Origin: Advenella sp. FME57
Lineage (GTDB): Bacteria; Pseudomonadota; Gammaproteobacteria; Burkholderiales; Burkholderiaceae_B
DNA length: 64,000 nt
Assembly: GCF_014897675.1 (NCBI RefSeq)
Contig: NZ_JABUXU010000011.1
Coordinates: forward strand, 119,298 to 183,297
Direction: 5' to 3'
Shown here: piece after piece, positions 26,371 through 36,596 of the stretch
How positions within the stretch are numbered: the stretch's first letter is position 1
Layout: each line of letters begins with the position of its first letter
Notes under the pieces: generated by a model
The model's database searches: none
What the model was told of the DNA's origin: nothing
Seen by the model: only the letters and a program-made list of their open reading frames with translations
Program-made: the position numbers and the translations under genes

Positions 26371-26462
26371 GTCAAATGTCTCCTGGAGGTAGGGGCCCCG
26401 CGCGCGGGACAATAGAGCCGGATGACAGGCGTTGATTGGATCATCCGGTTCCGGGTAGGGTG

Positions 26463-27629
<1,167 letters not shown>

Positions 27630-27665
27630 TTATCTCCTGACTATCCAATTCACGTTCATTTCGAT

Positions 27666-27691
27666 AAAATAAGAGTGTACACACTTATTTT
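27666..27691. promoter_or_regulatory. 26-bp operator palindrome upstream of nicC
   Basis: AAAATAAG (27666-27673) and CTTATTTT (27684-27691) flank A-GTGTACAC-A, itself a perfect 8-bp palindrome; only the A/A pair at 27674/27683 breaks the symmetry. It ends 40 bp from the nicC start codon on the minus strand, a proper place for repressor binding. The length and symmetry fit a MarR-type dimer such as the protein encoded at 28217. Confidence 0.75.
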
Positions 27692-28003
27692 GTGAATTAA
27701 AATAAAAACGAATTGGGGTTTACGAGCAGGCGAGTGATTTTGATGTAAGAAAAATAAACAGATGATGTCGATTGTGATTCTCGCGGGGAAAGTGCTTCAT
27801 GCAGTGTTGCCCCAATTTGGTTCACAACTGAAATTTTCTGATGATTATCAATGAGATTAGCATGCTTGTTGGCGCTGTCATTGGTGGCTTTGCAGCTTGC
27901 CATTCGGCGATCGATGCACCTGCACCAGAAGAGGGTGAATGGGTAACGGTGCACCAAATAATGTCATTATTAAAGTTGTTTATGCCTGATCAATGATGAT
28001 TGT

Positions 28004-28026
28004 TATATACTATTAAATAGTGTATA
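28004..28026. promoter_or_regulatory. 23-bp palindrome upstream of the MarR regulator gene
   Basis: TATATACTATT-A-AATAGTGTATA: eleven-base arms with one mismatched pair. The sequence differs from the GTGTACAC operators, so it may serve another protein, or be a variant site for autoregulation. It is about 190 bp upstream of the MarR start codon. Confidence 0.55.
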
Positions 28027-28216
28027 GGCTATAAATGCGCGTTGGCTACATGCCACAGACGAGGACATTTTCAGCGTCATTGCTTCATACGCCAGAACAA
28101 GTGCTACAAGGTTTGCGCATTGCCAGCAGGTATACTTATAGTCAAAAATATCGGGTAAAAGTTATAGATGCGTCCTCATTACAGCTTAATCATGTCAACA
28201 AACGAGCAGCCTAACT

Positions 28217-28699
28217 ATGTCCAGAAAAAACGAGCAACCTGAAACAGAAGCAGGGCCTTGCCGCGCGCCGTATGATGTCACCCAGCAGGTTGGACACTTA
28301 TTGCGCAAGGCGGTGCAGCGTCATACGGCCATTTTTCAGCAGAACGTGGGCGATGAGCAGTTGACGGCCATCCAGTTTGTTACCTTGTGCGCTTTGCGTG
28401 ATCGCGGGCGCAGTTCTCAGGCTGAGTTGGTGGAGGCGACGGCGATCGACCAGGCAACCATTCGCGGCATTATCAATCGTTTAAAGGCGCGCGGACTGAT
28501 CGCGCTCTCGCCAGGAAAGCTGGATAAGCGCAAGGTGATTGCCAGCCTGACAGCCGAAGGGCAGGCGCTGCTGTCCCGCACTATTCCACGTGCGCAGGAA
28601 ATTAGCCGCCTCACCATGGGGCAGCTTAACCCTGCCGAACAGGTCGCTATTTTGTATCTATTGCAAAAAATGAACGCCAGCGATCTTCAGGGCGAATAA
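28217..28699 (+). CDS. nicR: MarR-family regulator of nicotinate catabolism, NicR/BpsR-like
   Basis: 160 residues. Winged helix with QLTAIQFVTLCALRDRGRSSQAELVEATAIDQATIRGIINRLKARGLIALSPGKLDKRK, the MarR DNA-reading unit and wing. In Pseudomonas NicR and Bordetella BpsR a MarR protein represses nic genes and is released by 6-hydroxynicotinate. Position in the middle of the nic island supports this role, though the ligand is inferred. It converges with the cytochrome subunit gene (37-bp gap). GTGTACAC dyads before nicC and nicA are candidate operators. Confidence 0.87.
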   Translation: MSRKNEQPETEAGPCRAPYDVTQQVGHLLRKAVQRHTAIFQQNVGDEQLTAIQFVTLCALRDRGRSSQAELVEATAIDQATIRGIINRLKARGLIALSPGKLDKRKVIASLTAEGQALLSRTIPRAQEISRLTMGQLNPAEQVAILYLLQKMNASDLQGE

Positions 28700-28736
28700 T
28701 AGATTTGCTGGGCAGTTGCAAGGACTTTCCCGGTGG

Positions 28737-31607
28737 TTATGGATGACCCTGCTGCTGCCTGATCTGGGCAATTTTTTTACGCAGATTGTTCCACGCCGGC
28801 TTGTCCGGTGCAAAGCGCGTGCGCATGTACTGCAATAGCGATTCCATTTGCGCGTCATTCATGCTGTTTTTGAAGCCAGGCATCGTGCTCAGGTTTGCCT
28901 GGGCCGGGCGGGTAATGCCGTGCATCAAGACCTGGATCACATTATCGGGATGGTCGCTGTGCAGATTGCTATTGAGTGCCAGCGAGGGGCGTGCGCCGAA
29001 CAGGACCGGTCCGCTGCCCGAATCGTGGCAAACGGCACAGGCGCCGTTAAACAGGGTCTCGCCAGGCAGCAGTCGTGCCTTCTGGTTCGCCTGACTGTCT
29101 GCCTCCAGTCTGGCCGCCAATACGGCCTGGTTGTCTTTTGATTCGGCTGCGGCAGGGTTCAGGCTGGCCAGGTAATGAGCCATGGCCTGGACATCGGCCT
29201 CGGGCAATTGCGCCAGCCCTGCAACAACGGGTCCCATCGGGCCGGCGGCAACGCCATGCAAAGGGGAGTAACCCGTGCGCAAATACTGGAACAGCTCCTG
29301 CTCGGTCCACGGAATCGGCGAGGAAGAGAGCGTGTTGAGCGCCGGAGCTTCCCAGTTGTCGGCAAAGCCGCCAGCCAGAAAGTTGTTTTTTCCGGATTTT
29401 TCGGCGCCCAGCGCATTGCGAGGTGAATGGCAGGCAGCGCAGTGTCCGCTACTGTTTACCAGGTAGGCGCCGCGGTTCCAAAGCGGGCTTTTCTCCGGAT
29501 CGGGTGCATAGGCTTGCCGGTCCCGGTGAAATAGCGTGTTCCATCCTGCGACCAGGGGACGCAGGTTCATGGGGAAGGGCAATTGCGTTTCCTTATTTGG
29601 CGCCGATACGGCTGGCTGGACCATCAAATAGGCATAAAGCGATTGCAAATCCTCGTCGGACATTTTTGCATAGGCAGTATAGGGGAAGGCGGGGTACAGA
29701 TGCTTGCCGTCACGATGGATGCCTTCACGCATGGCACGCTCGAACGCTTTATATGACCAGGCGCCAATGCCGGTTTCCCGGTCCGGCGTAATGTTGGTCG
29801 TGTAGATTGTGCCAAATGGCGTATCCAGCCCCAGGCCGCCGGCATTGGTCTGGCCGTCCGGCGCCGTGTGGCAGACCATGCAGTCCCCGGTAAGCGCGAC
29901 AAGTCGGCCGCGCTCAATTGCCTGCGCGGAAAAAATTGATGTATCTACCCGGGCAACGGGTGGAATGCTGGTGCGCCAGGGGGCGGCAACCACCAAGGCG
30001 CCGGTCGCGGCAGCCATCAGTCCACCCAGCCAGCTGTTGCGCCAGCGTCTGCTGCGTTTTGCTGTCAGGGGCGGATCCGGCGACAGGGTGGGCAATGCAA
30101 ATGGCGTTTCACGGATACGCAGTCCGGTCGCGCTGTATATCGCATTGGCAATGGCAGCCGCTGCAGGCAGCTCAACACCCGGCCCCCAGGCCAGGGGCTG
30201 ATCCAGCGAGCGCGCGCTATTGATGACCTGCACCTCGGGCAGCGCCAACGGGCGCGGTTTGTCTTGTTCAGAAGGACTATTGACGCCCTGTTGGGCCTGT
30301 CCCAAAAGGGATTGGGTCCATTTGCCCAGGCGATCTTTCAGGGCGCGCTGGGTTTCCGGTGGGGTGGGCGGTGCGTTCTCGGTATGGCTTGCGTCATGTC
30401 CCACGGTCAGCTTGCTGACCGACAGGCCGCCGCTGCGCGCATCCACGGCCAGTTCGACCGACCAGACCGACCATACTTCCTGCGGGGGATTTCTGTCGTT
30501 ATCAATAATATGACTGTAGGCGATGCCACGCCCAAGCCCGGCAGCCTTGGCCGCCGGGCCGGATGCAACTTGATCCCAGCCGCTTTGTTGCGCAACAGTT
30601 CTTAAGAGTTGTTGTCCGCGATCGCTGTTGATTTGTGCCAGGCGGCTCTGTACCGGATCCAGTTGATGGTTTTCGCAATATTCATCGAAGTGCGATTCCT
30701 GTGCAAACACCGTGGCGGCTGTATAGCTGTAGGAATCCGTGGCCACCAGGCTGCTGCCGCTTTTTTGAACGGGGGCGCTGGCATATTCCGTCTGCAGTGC
30801 CATCCCTGTTGTCGAGGTCGAGTCCAGTCCACACAAGCGGCCGGCAATGGACGGACGACGCGGGTCAAGCGCGTTGATGCTCCACTGCCCCCGGTCTGGC
30901 AGGTCCTGGCTCGCAGCCGTTTGGTTCTGCTCAACCTTGACCGCTAATGCGGCTGGTGCGTAGGCGGCTTGTACCCGTACCGGTTGGTGTAAATCCCAGG
31001 CCAAAAGCGCGGCTTCGACGGCGGTCTCCAGCCCGTCCTGTGTATGCTGGCCATGTTGCACAATCCGGACGGCCTCTGGCGCCAGCCCCAGCAGCGCGCA
31101 CAGTTCCTGCCTGAGGGCCGCCTGGCGTTTGGTATTGACCCACACCGTGAGGTGATTGTCCCGGTGCCAAGCAATAGCCCAATCCGGTGCGTCGGCGGCC
31201 AGGTGGTTATTCCATTCATACCGGGTTGCCGAATGGACCGTGCCTGGCGTTGCTGCCTGGTTTGTTAAGTGTTGCACATCGGCGCTGGCAGCAACGGGCG
31301 TCAGCCAGCTGGCGTTAAGCAAGGCACAAGCCTGCTGCGCCTGCGTGCGCTGCACGGCGACAATCCCGACAAAGCTGCCGCGGGTGATGCAACTGACCAC
31401 GCCTGGCACTTTAACCGCCCGATCGCTGTCGAGCGACTGCAACTGCGCAATCCGGTTTGTTTGTATGCCCAGTTCCCACTGTGGCGGACGCAATACAACG
31501 CCATGCAGCAGTTGGCTGTCGGTTGGTACGGACAGGTCCATGCCGGCGCTGTCCTCTGACGTGTGGCTTATGCCGGTAGCGGTGGGCGCGGTCAGATCCG
31601 TGGTCAT
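28737..31607 (-). CDS. Nicotinate dehydrogenase cytochrome subunit: degenerate molybdopterin-domain remnant fused to tri-haem cytochrome c
   Basis: 956 residues. Residues 1-500 look like a shortened xanthine-dehydrogenase large subunit: a hammerhead-like segment (VKVPGVVSCITRGSFVGIVAV, about 65-85), GRGIAYSHIIDNDRNPP (about 360) and LAWGPGVELPAAAAIANAIYSATGLRIRETPF (472-503). The molybdopterin-binding motifs between them were not found. A membrane segment lies at about 526-543 and three haem motifs follow: CMVCH (576-580), CAACH (723-727), CAVCH (857-861). It overlaps nicA by four bases. It should pass electrons from the 2Fe-2S/Mo subunits to the respiratory chain, as the M subunit of the Comamonas three-subunit enzyme does. 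Confidence 0.85.
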   Translation of the reverse strand: MTTDLTAPTATGISHTSEDSAGMDLSVPTDSQLLHGVVLRPPQWELGIQTNRIAQLQSLDSDRAVKVPGVVSCITRGSFVGIVAVQRTQAQQACALLNASWLTPVAASADVQHLTNQAATPGTVHSATRYEWNNHLAADAPDWAIAWHRDNHLTVWVNTKRQAALRQELCALLGLAPEAVRIVQHGQHTQDGLETAVEAALLAWDLHQPVRVQAAYAPAALAVKVEQNQTAASQDLPDRGQWSINALDPRRPSIAGRLCGLDSTSTTGMALQTEYASAPVQKSGSSLVATDSYSYTAATVFAQESHFDEYCENHQLDPVQSRLAQINSDRGQQLLRTVAQQSGWDQVASGPAAKAAGLGRGIAYSHIIDNDRNPPQEVWSVWSVELAVDARSGGLSVSKLTVGHDASHTENAPPTPPETQRALKDRLGKWTQSLLGQAQQGVNSPSEQDKPRPLALPEVQVINSARSLDQPLAWGPGVELPAAAAIANAIYSATGLRIRETPFALPTLSPDPPLTAKRSRRWRNSWLGGLMAAATGALVVAAPWRTSIPPVARVDTSIFSAQAIERGRLVALTGDCMVCHTAPDGQTNAGGLGLDTPFGTIYTTNITPDRETGIGAWSYKAFERAMREGIHRDGKHLYPAFPYTAYAKMSDEDLQSLYAYLMVQPAVSAPNKETQLPFPMNLRPLVAGWNTLFHRDRQAYAPDPEKSPLWNRGAYLVNSSGHCAACHSPRNALGAEKSGKNNFLAGGFADNWEAPALNTLSSSPIPWTEQELFQYLRTGYSPLHGVAAGPMGPVVAGLAQLPEADVQAMAHYLASLNPAAAESKDNQAVLAARLEADSQANQKARLLPGETLFNGACAVCHDSGSGPVLFGARPSLALNSNLHSDHPDNVIQVLMHGITRPAQANLSTMPGFKNSMNDAQMESLLQYMRTRFAPDKPAWNNLRKKIAQIRQQQGHP

Positions 31608-32083
31608 GGTCGTCCCCTGGCCGCTGAGATTGCGGCCGCCATGATTTCCACATGGGTCCCGCAACGGCACAGGTTGTGACGCAGTTCGTTACGAATTTGT
31701 GCTTCCGAGGGATTGGGATTGCGGTTCAATAGTGCCTGTACTGTCATGATCATGCCGTTGAGGCAGTAGCCGCATTGCGCAGCCTGGTTATCAATAAATG
31801 CCTGCTGGACCTTATTGGGCTGGCCGTTTTGGCTAAGTCCTTCGAGGGTGGTGACCTTGCGGTTTTCTATCACGCTGACCGGTATCACGCAGGCGCGCGC
31901 CGCTACCCCATCTACCAATACCGTACAGGCGCCGCATTCGCCGAGTCCACAACCGAACTTCGGACCATTGAGAGCCAGGTCATTGCGCAATATGTAAAGT
32001 AGCGGCGTGTCGGGCTCAACGGTGATGTTGTGGCGTTCGTTATTGACCGATAGGGTGAAGGGGCGCGGGGCAATAGGATTCAT
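31604..32083 (-). CDS. nicA: Nicotinate dehydrogenase 2Fe-2S subunit
   Basis: About 159 residues. Two [2Fe-2S] sites: KFGCGLGECGACTVLVDG with ARACVIP, and QCGYCLNGMIM with NLCRCGTHVEI. This is the small subunit of nicotinate dehydrogenase, which hydroxylates nicotinate to 6-hydroxynicotinate. ATG 32083 is preferred; a TTG at 32107 is in frame but adds a poorly conserved tail. It is co-transcribed with the cytochrome subunit (ATGA overlap) and divergent from the molybdopterin subunit across a 277-bp region with four GTGTACAC-like dyads. Confidence 0.92.
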   Translation of the reverse strand: MNPIAPRPFTLSVNNERHNITVEPDTPLLYILRNDLALNGPKFGCGLGECGACTVLVDGVAARACVIPVSVIENRKVTTLEGLSQNGQPNKVQQAFIDNQAAQCGYCLNGMIMTVQALLNRNPNPSEAQIRNELRHNLCRCGTHVEIMAAAISAARGRP

Positions 32084-32115
32084 GTTCAGGGCGTAAAATT
32101 GTGTCAACTAATAAT

Positions 32116-32313
32116 AAGTTTACACACTTTAGTTTTTTGAGCAAACAAAGAATTTCATGAAAATGAACAAGAGTGTATCAACTCGTCATTCTGCGGGTTT
32201 TTACTAGTTTTTTCTGATCATAACCAGAGTTTACACTGCAAACTGCAGATTTATTTTCATTTTTTCGAAGATGTGCTTTTGATGTTTTATCATTTTAATA
32301 TAGCGTGTACACT
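32116..32313. promoter_or_regulatory. Divergent nic promoter region with four related dyads
   Basis: Four related sites lie between nicA and the molybdopterin subunit gene: AAGTTTACACACTT (32116-32129), GAGTGTATCAACTC (32171-32184), AGTTTACACT (32228-32237) and CGTGTACACT (32304-32313). The first two are symmetric at their ends (AAGT/ACTT, GAGT/ACTC). They share the core of the nicC palindrome. Two sites near each start codon would allow repression of both transcripts by one MarR protein. Core promoters were not resolved. Confidence 0.6.
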
Positions 32314-32360
32314 GTAGTTAATCTTCCTGTCCAACACACGCCTGAACCGGATACCCGTTA

Positions 32361-34643
32361 ATGACGTATATGGCACCTCGTACCGAGCAACAATCGCTAT
32401 TGGAGTCTACCGGCACTCTGCTGGTGCTGCGTGCGCCGGTTGTGCCGCCTGCGCCTGCACCGGGGCAGCCCGGCGTTGTGTCTGTGTATCTGCAGGATTA
32501 TGACGACGTGTTCGTGGCGATATCCGAGCAGGGATGGGTCCGGGCTTTTTGCGGCCACGTTGATCTGGGTACCGGCATTCAGACCGCGCTGGCGCAAATT
32601 GTGGCCGACGAGCTGGATGTGCCGATGTCTGCCGTGCAGATGGTGCTGGGCCACACCGACGCTTCGCCCAATCAGGGCCCCACCATTGCCAGTGCATCAA
32701 TCCAAATCACAGCCCAGCCTTTGCGCCAGGCCGCCGCTCAGGCCCGCCATATTCTAGTGGATTTGGCTGCCGGCATGTGGAATGTCGATGCGGCGCACTT
32801 GTTTGTTCAGGACGGCCGGATATCTTCCGCGCATGGGCACGCTGTTGATTACTGGACATTGCTGGCGGGAAAGCAATATCGCGAATATCTGCAGGACGAG
32901 GTGAAGACCAAGGCGGCCAAAGACCTGAAAATCGTGGGCCACTCCCAGCCTCGTGTGGATATCCCCGCCAAGGCGCTTGGCCAGTTTGTCTATGTCCATG
33001 ATATGCGGGTTCCTGGCATGTGGCATGGCCGGGTCGTACGGCCTCTCTATGTCGGACGAGATACGGGCGCCTTCATCGGCCACAGCCTGGCTTCAGTCGA
33101 TACCGCCAGCGTAAATCATATCTGTCGTGACATCAAAGTGATCGTGCAGGGCGATTTTGTCGGAGTGGTGGCCCGCCGCGAAGAGCATGCGATCCGCGCA
33201 GCACGTGAGCTTAAGGTAGCCTGGAAGCCTGTTGCACCACTGGAAGATCTTCAGGATCTGGAAGCGGCCATTCGACGCCAGCCCATGAACGAACGTATCC
33301 TGCAGGATAACCGTAGCGACCATCCCGACCTGCCGCCGGCCAGGGTCGATATCAAACGAACCTATGTGTGGCCTTACCAGATGCATGCCTCCATCGGGCC
33401 GTCATGCGCCGTTGCAGATTACCAGCCTGGACATGTCAGAGTCTGGTCCGGTTCGCAAAACCCGCATATGTTGAGAGTGCATCTTAGCCAGCTCAGTGGC
33501 CTGGATGAAGCGCACATAGAGATTATCCGTCTGCAGGCGGCCGGCTGCTACGGCCGCAATTGTGCCGATGATGTATGTGCCGACGCGCTCCTTCTTTCAC
33601 AGCACGCCGGTGTGCCGGTTCGTGTGCAATTGAGCCGCGAGCAGGAACATGGCTGGGAACCCAAGGGTGCTGCGCAGTTGATGGACGTGCAGGGCTCGAT
33701 TGATGCGCAAGGCAATTTGCGGCATTACCAGTTCAGTACCCATTACCCGTCAAACGATGGGCCGCTATTGGCATTACTGCTTACAGGCAAAGAGCCGGCG
33801 TTGCCGCGCAGCCTGCAAATGGGCGATCGCACCGCGGTGCCACCTTATGGCTACCCAAGCCAGAAAATTGTCTGCAACGATATGGCGACCATTGTGCGTG
33901 CCTCCTGGCTTCGCGGGGTCTCGGCGCTGCCCAATTCATTTGCCCATGATTGCTTTATTGATGAGCTGGCGTTTGAGGCGCAGGCCGACCCGCTGGCATT
34001 TCGGGTACAAAACCTGGCGGCCGATAAGCGCGCCCAGCAATTGCTGCTGGCCGTGGGCGATCGGGCGCACTGGCAACCCGGCAGGCCCGGTAGCCGGGGA
34101 ACGCCCGATGCCAACGGGTGGCTGCACGGGCGAGGCGTCTCTTACGCCCGCTATATACATTCCAAATTCCCCGGCTTTGGCGCGGCCTGGTCGGCATGGA
34201 TTGCAGATATCAGCGTCAATGCCCGTACCGGAGAAATTCGACTGAACCACATCGTGGTTGGCCAGGACACCGGACAAATGGTCAATCCTGCAGGTGTGCG
34301 CCACCAACTGCACGGCAATGTGATCCAGGCATTAAGCCGGGCCCTGTACGAGCAGGTCAGTTTCGATGCCAACGGCACGGTACAGGCCGAGTGGGGCGCA
34401 TACAAGATTATTGACTTTACTGCCATTCCACCTATTGATGTCGTATTGATGGACAGGCAGGATGAGCAGCCCATGGGTGCAGGCGAATCGGCTTCGGTGC
34501 CCTGTGCATCGGCCGTGGCCAATGCCTTGTTTGATGCCTGTGGCTTGCGCTTTTACCAGGCGCCGTTTACGCCACAGACTGTGCGCGAGGCGCTGCAACT
34601 GGCCAGCATCGATGGCGCAATGCCTGCGCAGGCCGGCACGTAA
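32361..34643 (+). CDS. Nicotinate dehydrogenase molybdopterin-binding subunit (NicB N-terminal type)
   Basis: 760 residues, xanthine-dehydrogenase-family large subunit without cytochrome domains. It follows the N-terminal two thirds of Pseudomonas NicB: CGHVDLGTGIQTALAQIVADELDVP, VLGHTDASPNQGPTIASASIQITAQPLRQAAAQ, hammerhead KALGQFVYVHDMRVPGMWHGRVVRP, and the C-terminal PMGAGESASVPCASAVANAL with the catalytic Glu. In P. putida this domain and the cytochromes are one protein; here they are two genes on opposite strands, as the large subunit of the Comamonas enzyme. No Tat signal is seen. First gene of the nicD-nicX-nicF transcript. ATG 32370 is an alternative start. Confidence 0.88.
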   Translation: MTYMAPRTEQQSLLESTGTLLVLRAPVVPPAPAPGQPGVVSVYLQDYDDVFVAISEQGWVRAFCGHVDLGTGIQTALAQIVADELDVPMSAVQMVLGHTDASPNQGPTIASASIQITAQPLRQAAAQARHILVDLAAGMWNVDAAHLFVQDGRISSAHGHAVDYWTLLAGKQYREYLQDEVKTKAAKDLKIVGHSQPRVDIPAKALGQFVYVHDMRVPGMWHGRVVRPLYVGRDTGAFIGHSLASVDTASVNHICRDIKVIVQGDFVGVVARREEHAIRAARELKVAWKPVAPLEDLQDLEAAIRRQPMNERILQDNRSDHPDLPPARVDIKRTYVWPYQMHASIGPSCAVADYQPGHVRVWSGSQNPHMLRVHLSQLSGLDEAHIEIIRLQAAGCYGRNCADDVCADALLLSQHAGVPVRVQLSREQEHGWEPKGAAQLMDVQGSIDAQGNLRHYQFSTHYPSNDGPLLALLLTGKEPALPRSLQMGDRTAVPPYGYPSQKIVCNDMATIVRASWLRGVSALPNSFAHDCFIDELAFEAQADPLAFRVQNLAADKRAQQLLLAVGDRAHWQPGRPGSRGTPDANGWLHGRGVSYARYIHSKFPGFGAAWSAWIADISVNARTGEIRLNHIVVGQDTGQMVNPAGVRHQLHGNVIQALSRALYEQVSFDANGTVQAEWGAYKIIDFTAIPPIDVVLMDRQDEQPMGAGESASVPCASAVANALFDACGLRFYQAPFTPQTVREALQLASIDGAMPAQAGT

Positions 34644-34664
34644 CTTTTATTTAAGGGAGATTGA

Positions 34665-35489
34665 ATGAGTCACTATCTATATGGCGCCAATATATCGGCC
34701 AATGGCATCCGGCAGCATTATCTGCGCTATGGCGGTAACGAAGGTGAAAGGGCGGATCGTCCTGCTGTCATCATCATTCCGGGCATTACCAGTCCGGCGG
34801 TGACCTGGGGCTTTGTCGGCGAGCGTTTCGCACGCCAGTTCGATACATACATCCTGGACGTCCGGGGTCGGGGCCTGAGTGAGGCGTCCGATACGCTGGA
34901 TTATGGTTTGGACGCCCAGGCTGCCGATGTGGTTGCGTTTGCCAAGGCCCTGGGCCTGAGCCGTTATATCCTGGTCGGTCATTCCATGGGCGGGCGTATC
35001 GGCGCACGTGCGGCGAGCACCGCGCCTGCAGGCCTTGAAGCGCTGGTCATGGTAGACCCGCCGGTCTCGGGCCCGGGCCGCCGCGCCTATCCTGCCAAAT
35101 TGCCCTGGTATGTTGATTCCATGGCCTTGGCACGCAAGGGGTGCGATGCCGAAGCGATGCGTGCCTTTTGTCCGACCTGGACACAAGAGCAACTGCAGCT
35201 TCGTGCGCAGTGGCTGCATACATGCGATGAGCGCGCCATCATCCAGAGCTTCAATGACTTTCAGAACGACGATGTCCATGCCAACTTCCCGCAAATCAAG
35301 GTGCCCGTCATGTTGATGACGGCCGAGCGCGGCGATGTGGTCCTTGATCAGGACGTTCAGGAAATCACGACCCTGATTCCCGGTCTGACCGTGACAAAAG
35401 TGAACGATGCGGGACACATGATCCCCTGGGACAACGAAGCCGGATTCTATGCCGCTTTTGGCGACTTTCTTGGCGCCCGGCTCGATTAA
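34665..35489 (+). CDS. nicD: N-formylmaleamate deformylase NicD
   Basis: 274 residues, alpha/beta hydrolase. Nucleophile Ser107 in GHSMGG, acid Asp131 in VMVDPPVS and His in NDAGHMIPWDN form the triad; they sit six or seven residues from the Ser101/Asp125/His245 of P. putida NicD. Oxyanion loop in IIIPGITSPA. It hydrolyses N-formylmaleamate from NicX to maleamate and formate. Lies 21 bp after the molybdopterin subunit gene with GGGAG before ATG. Followed by nicX. Confidence 0.92.
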   Translation: MSHYLYGANISANGIRQHYLRYGGNEGERADRPAVIIIPGITSPAVTWGFVGERFARQFDTYILDVRGRGLSEASDTLDYGLDAQAADVVAFAKALGLSRYILVGHSMGGRIGARAASTAPAGLEALVMVDPPVSGPGRRAYPAKLPWYVDSMALARKGCDAEAMRAFCPTWTQEQLQLRAQWLHTCDERAIIQSFNDFQNDDVHANFPQIKVPVMLMTAERGDVVLDQDVQEITTLIPGLTVTKVNDAGHMIPWDNEAGFYAAFGDFLGARLD

Positions 35490-35549
35490 GGCTGTCGCGC
35501 CGGCGCTGCGGGTTGCTGCCCGCAGCAGAGCACTTTCATGAGGACTATT

Positions 35550-36596
35550 ATGGCAGTAAGCGATTATCAACTTATCGAGGCATGGCAGAAGGTATTGACC
35601 CTGTCCAATCTTGAAGCCGGGCAGACTGTTACGATCCTGACCAGTATGTCAACGCATCCGCAAACGCTGTTATGCGCAACCATTGCCGCGCAATCCAAAG
35701 GCGCCATTGTCAATCGGCTGGATCTGCCGCCGGTCAATGCTGAAAAGGCATTAAGCCGGGATGCGCTGGCGTATCTGGGCACGACGCCCTTGACTGGGAA
35801 CAAGGCGGCCATTGCCGCGCTCAAGGCCAGCGATCTTGTGCTGGATCTGATGACATTGCTGTTTTCACCGGAACAACATGAAATTCTCGAAAGCGGCACC
35901 AAAATCCTGCTGGCCGTGGAACCGCCGGAAATTCTGGTGCGTACAGTGCCTCTCGAAGCAGACCGCAAGCGCGTCAAAGCGGCCTCTGCGCTAATTGCCA
36001 AATCAAAACAAATGCAAATCACTTCCGAGGCCGGCACTGATTTGCGCTGCCCCCTGGGTGAGTTTCCGGCCATCAGCGAGTACGGTTATGTTGACGAGCC
36101 CGGGCGCTGGGACCACTGGCCCAGCGGCTTTACCCTCACATGGCCGAACGAAGGCGGCGCGACAGGACGTATTGTGATTGATAAAGGCGATATTTTATTG
36201 CCGCAGAAAAAATACGTTGCCGAACCCATTACCCTGACAGTCGAGAATGGTTATGCCACCCGTATAGATGGCGGCATTGATGCCCAGTTGCTGGACGAGT
36301 ACATGAAGTCATTCAACGACCCGGAAGGCTATGCCATTTCCCATATCGGCTGGGGGCTGCAACCGCGTGCCTATTGGTCCACGCTGGGCCTGTACGATAG
36401 GGAAAACACCATCGGCATGGATGCACGCGCGTTCGAGGGCAATTTCCTGTTTTCTCTGGGACCCAATAATGAAGCGGGCGGCAGCCGAACCACGGCATGC
36501 CATATTGATATTCCCTTGCGTCACTGCACGGTCAAACTGGACGGTGTGGATGTCGTACGTAACGGCAAGGTTCTGGACGGGGGTGCAAATGAGTAA
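35550..36596 (+). CDS. nicX: 2,5-dihydroxypyridine 5,6-dioxygenase NicX
   Basis: 348 residues, leucyl aminopeptidase M29-like fold that binds mononuclear Fe(II). The conserved metal-site stretches SHIGWGLQPRAYW and CHIDIPLRHC match the His265 and His318/Asp320 ligands of P. putida NicX; PLGEFPAISEYGYVDEPGRWDHWPSGF is also typical. It opens 2,5-dihydroxypyridine to N-formylmaleamate. The ATG at 35550 aligns with the family start and has TGAGGA upstream; 35538 is an in-frame alternative. Its end overlaps nicF by eight bases. Confidence 0.95.
   Translation: MAVSDYQLIEAWQKVLTLSNLEAGQTVTILTSMSTHPQTLLCATIAAQSKGAIVNRLDLPPVNAEKALSRDALAYLGTTPLTGNKAAIAALKASDLVLDLMTLLFSPEQHEILESGTKILLAVEPPEILVRTVPLEADRKRVKAASALIAKSKQMQITSEAGTDLRCPLGEFPAISEYGYVDEPGRWDHWPSGFTLTWPNEGGATGRIVIDKGDILLPQKKYVAEPITLTVENGYATRIDGGIDAQLLDEYMKSFNDPEGYAISHIGWGLQPRAYWSTLGLYDRENTIGMDARAFEGNFLFSLGPNNEAGGSRTTACHIDIPLRHCTVKLDGVDVVRNGKVLDGGANE

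Noticed and set aside
27697..27957. Open frame between nicC and the MarR gene
   Set aside because: A/T-rich low-complexity translation, no ribosome site, lies in the regulatory region.
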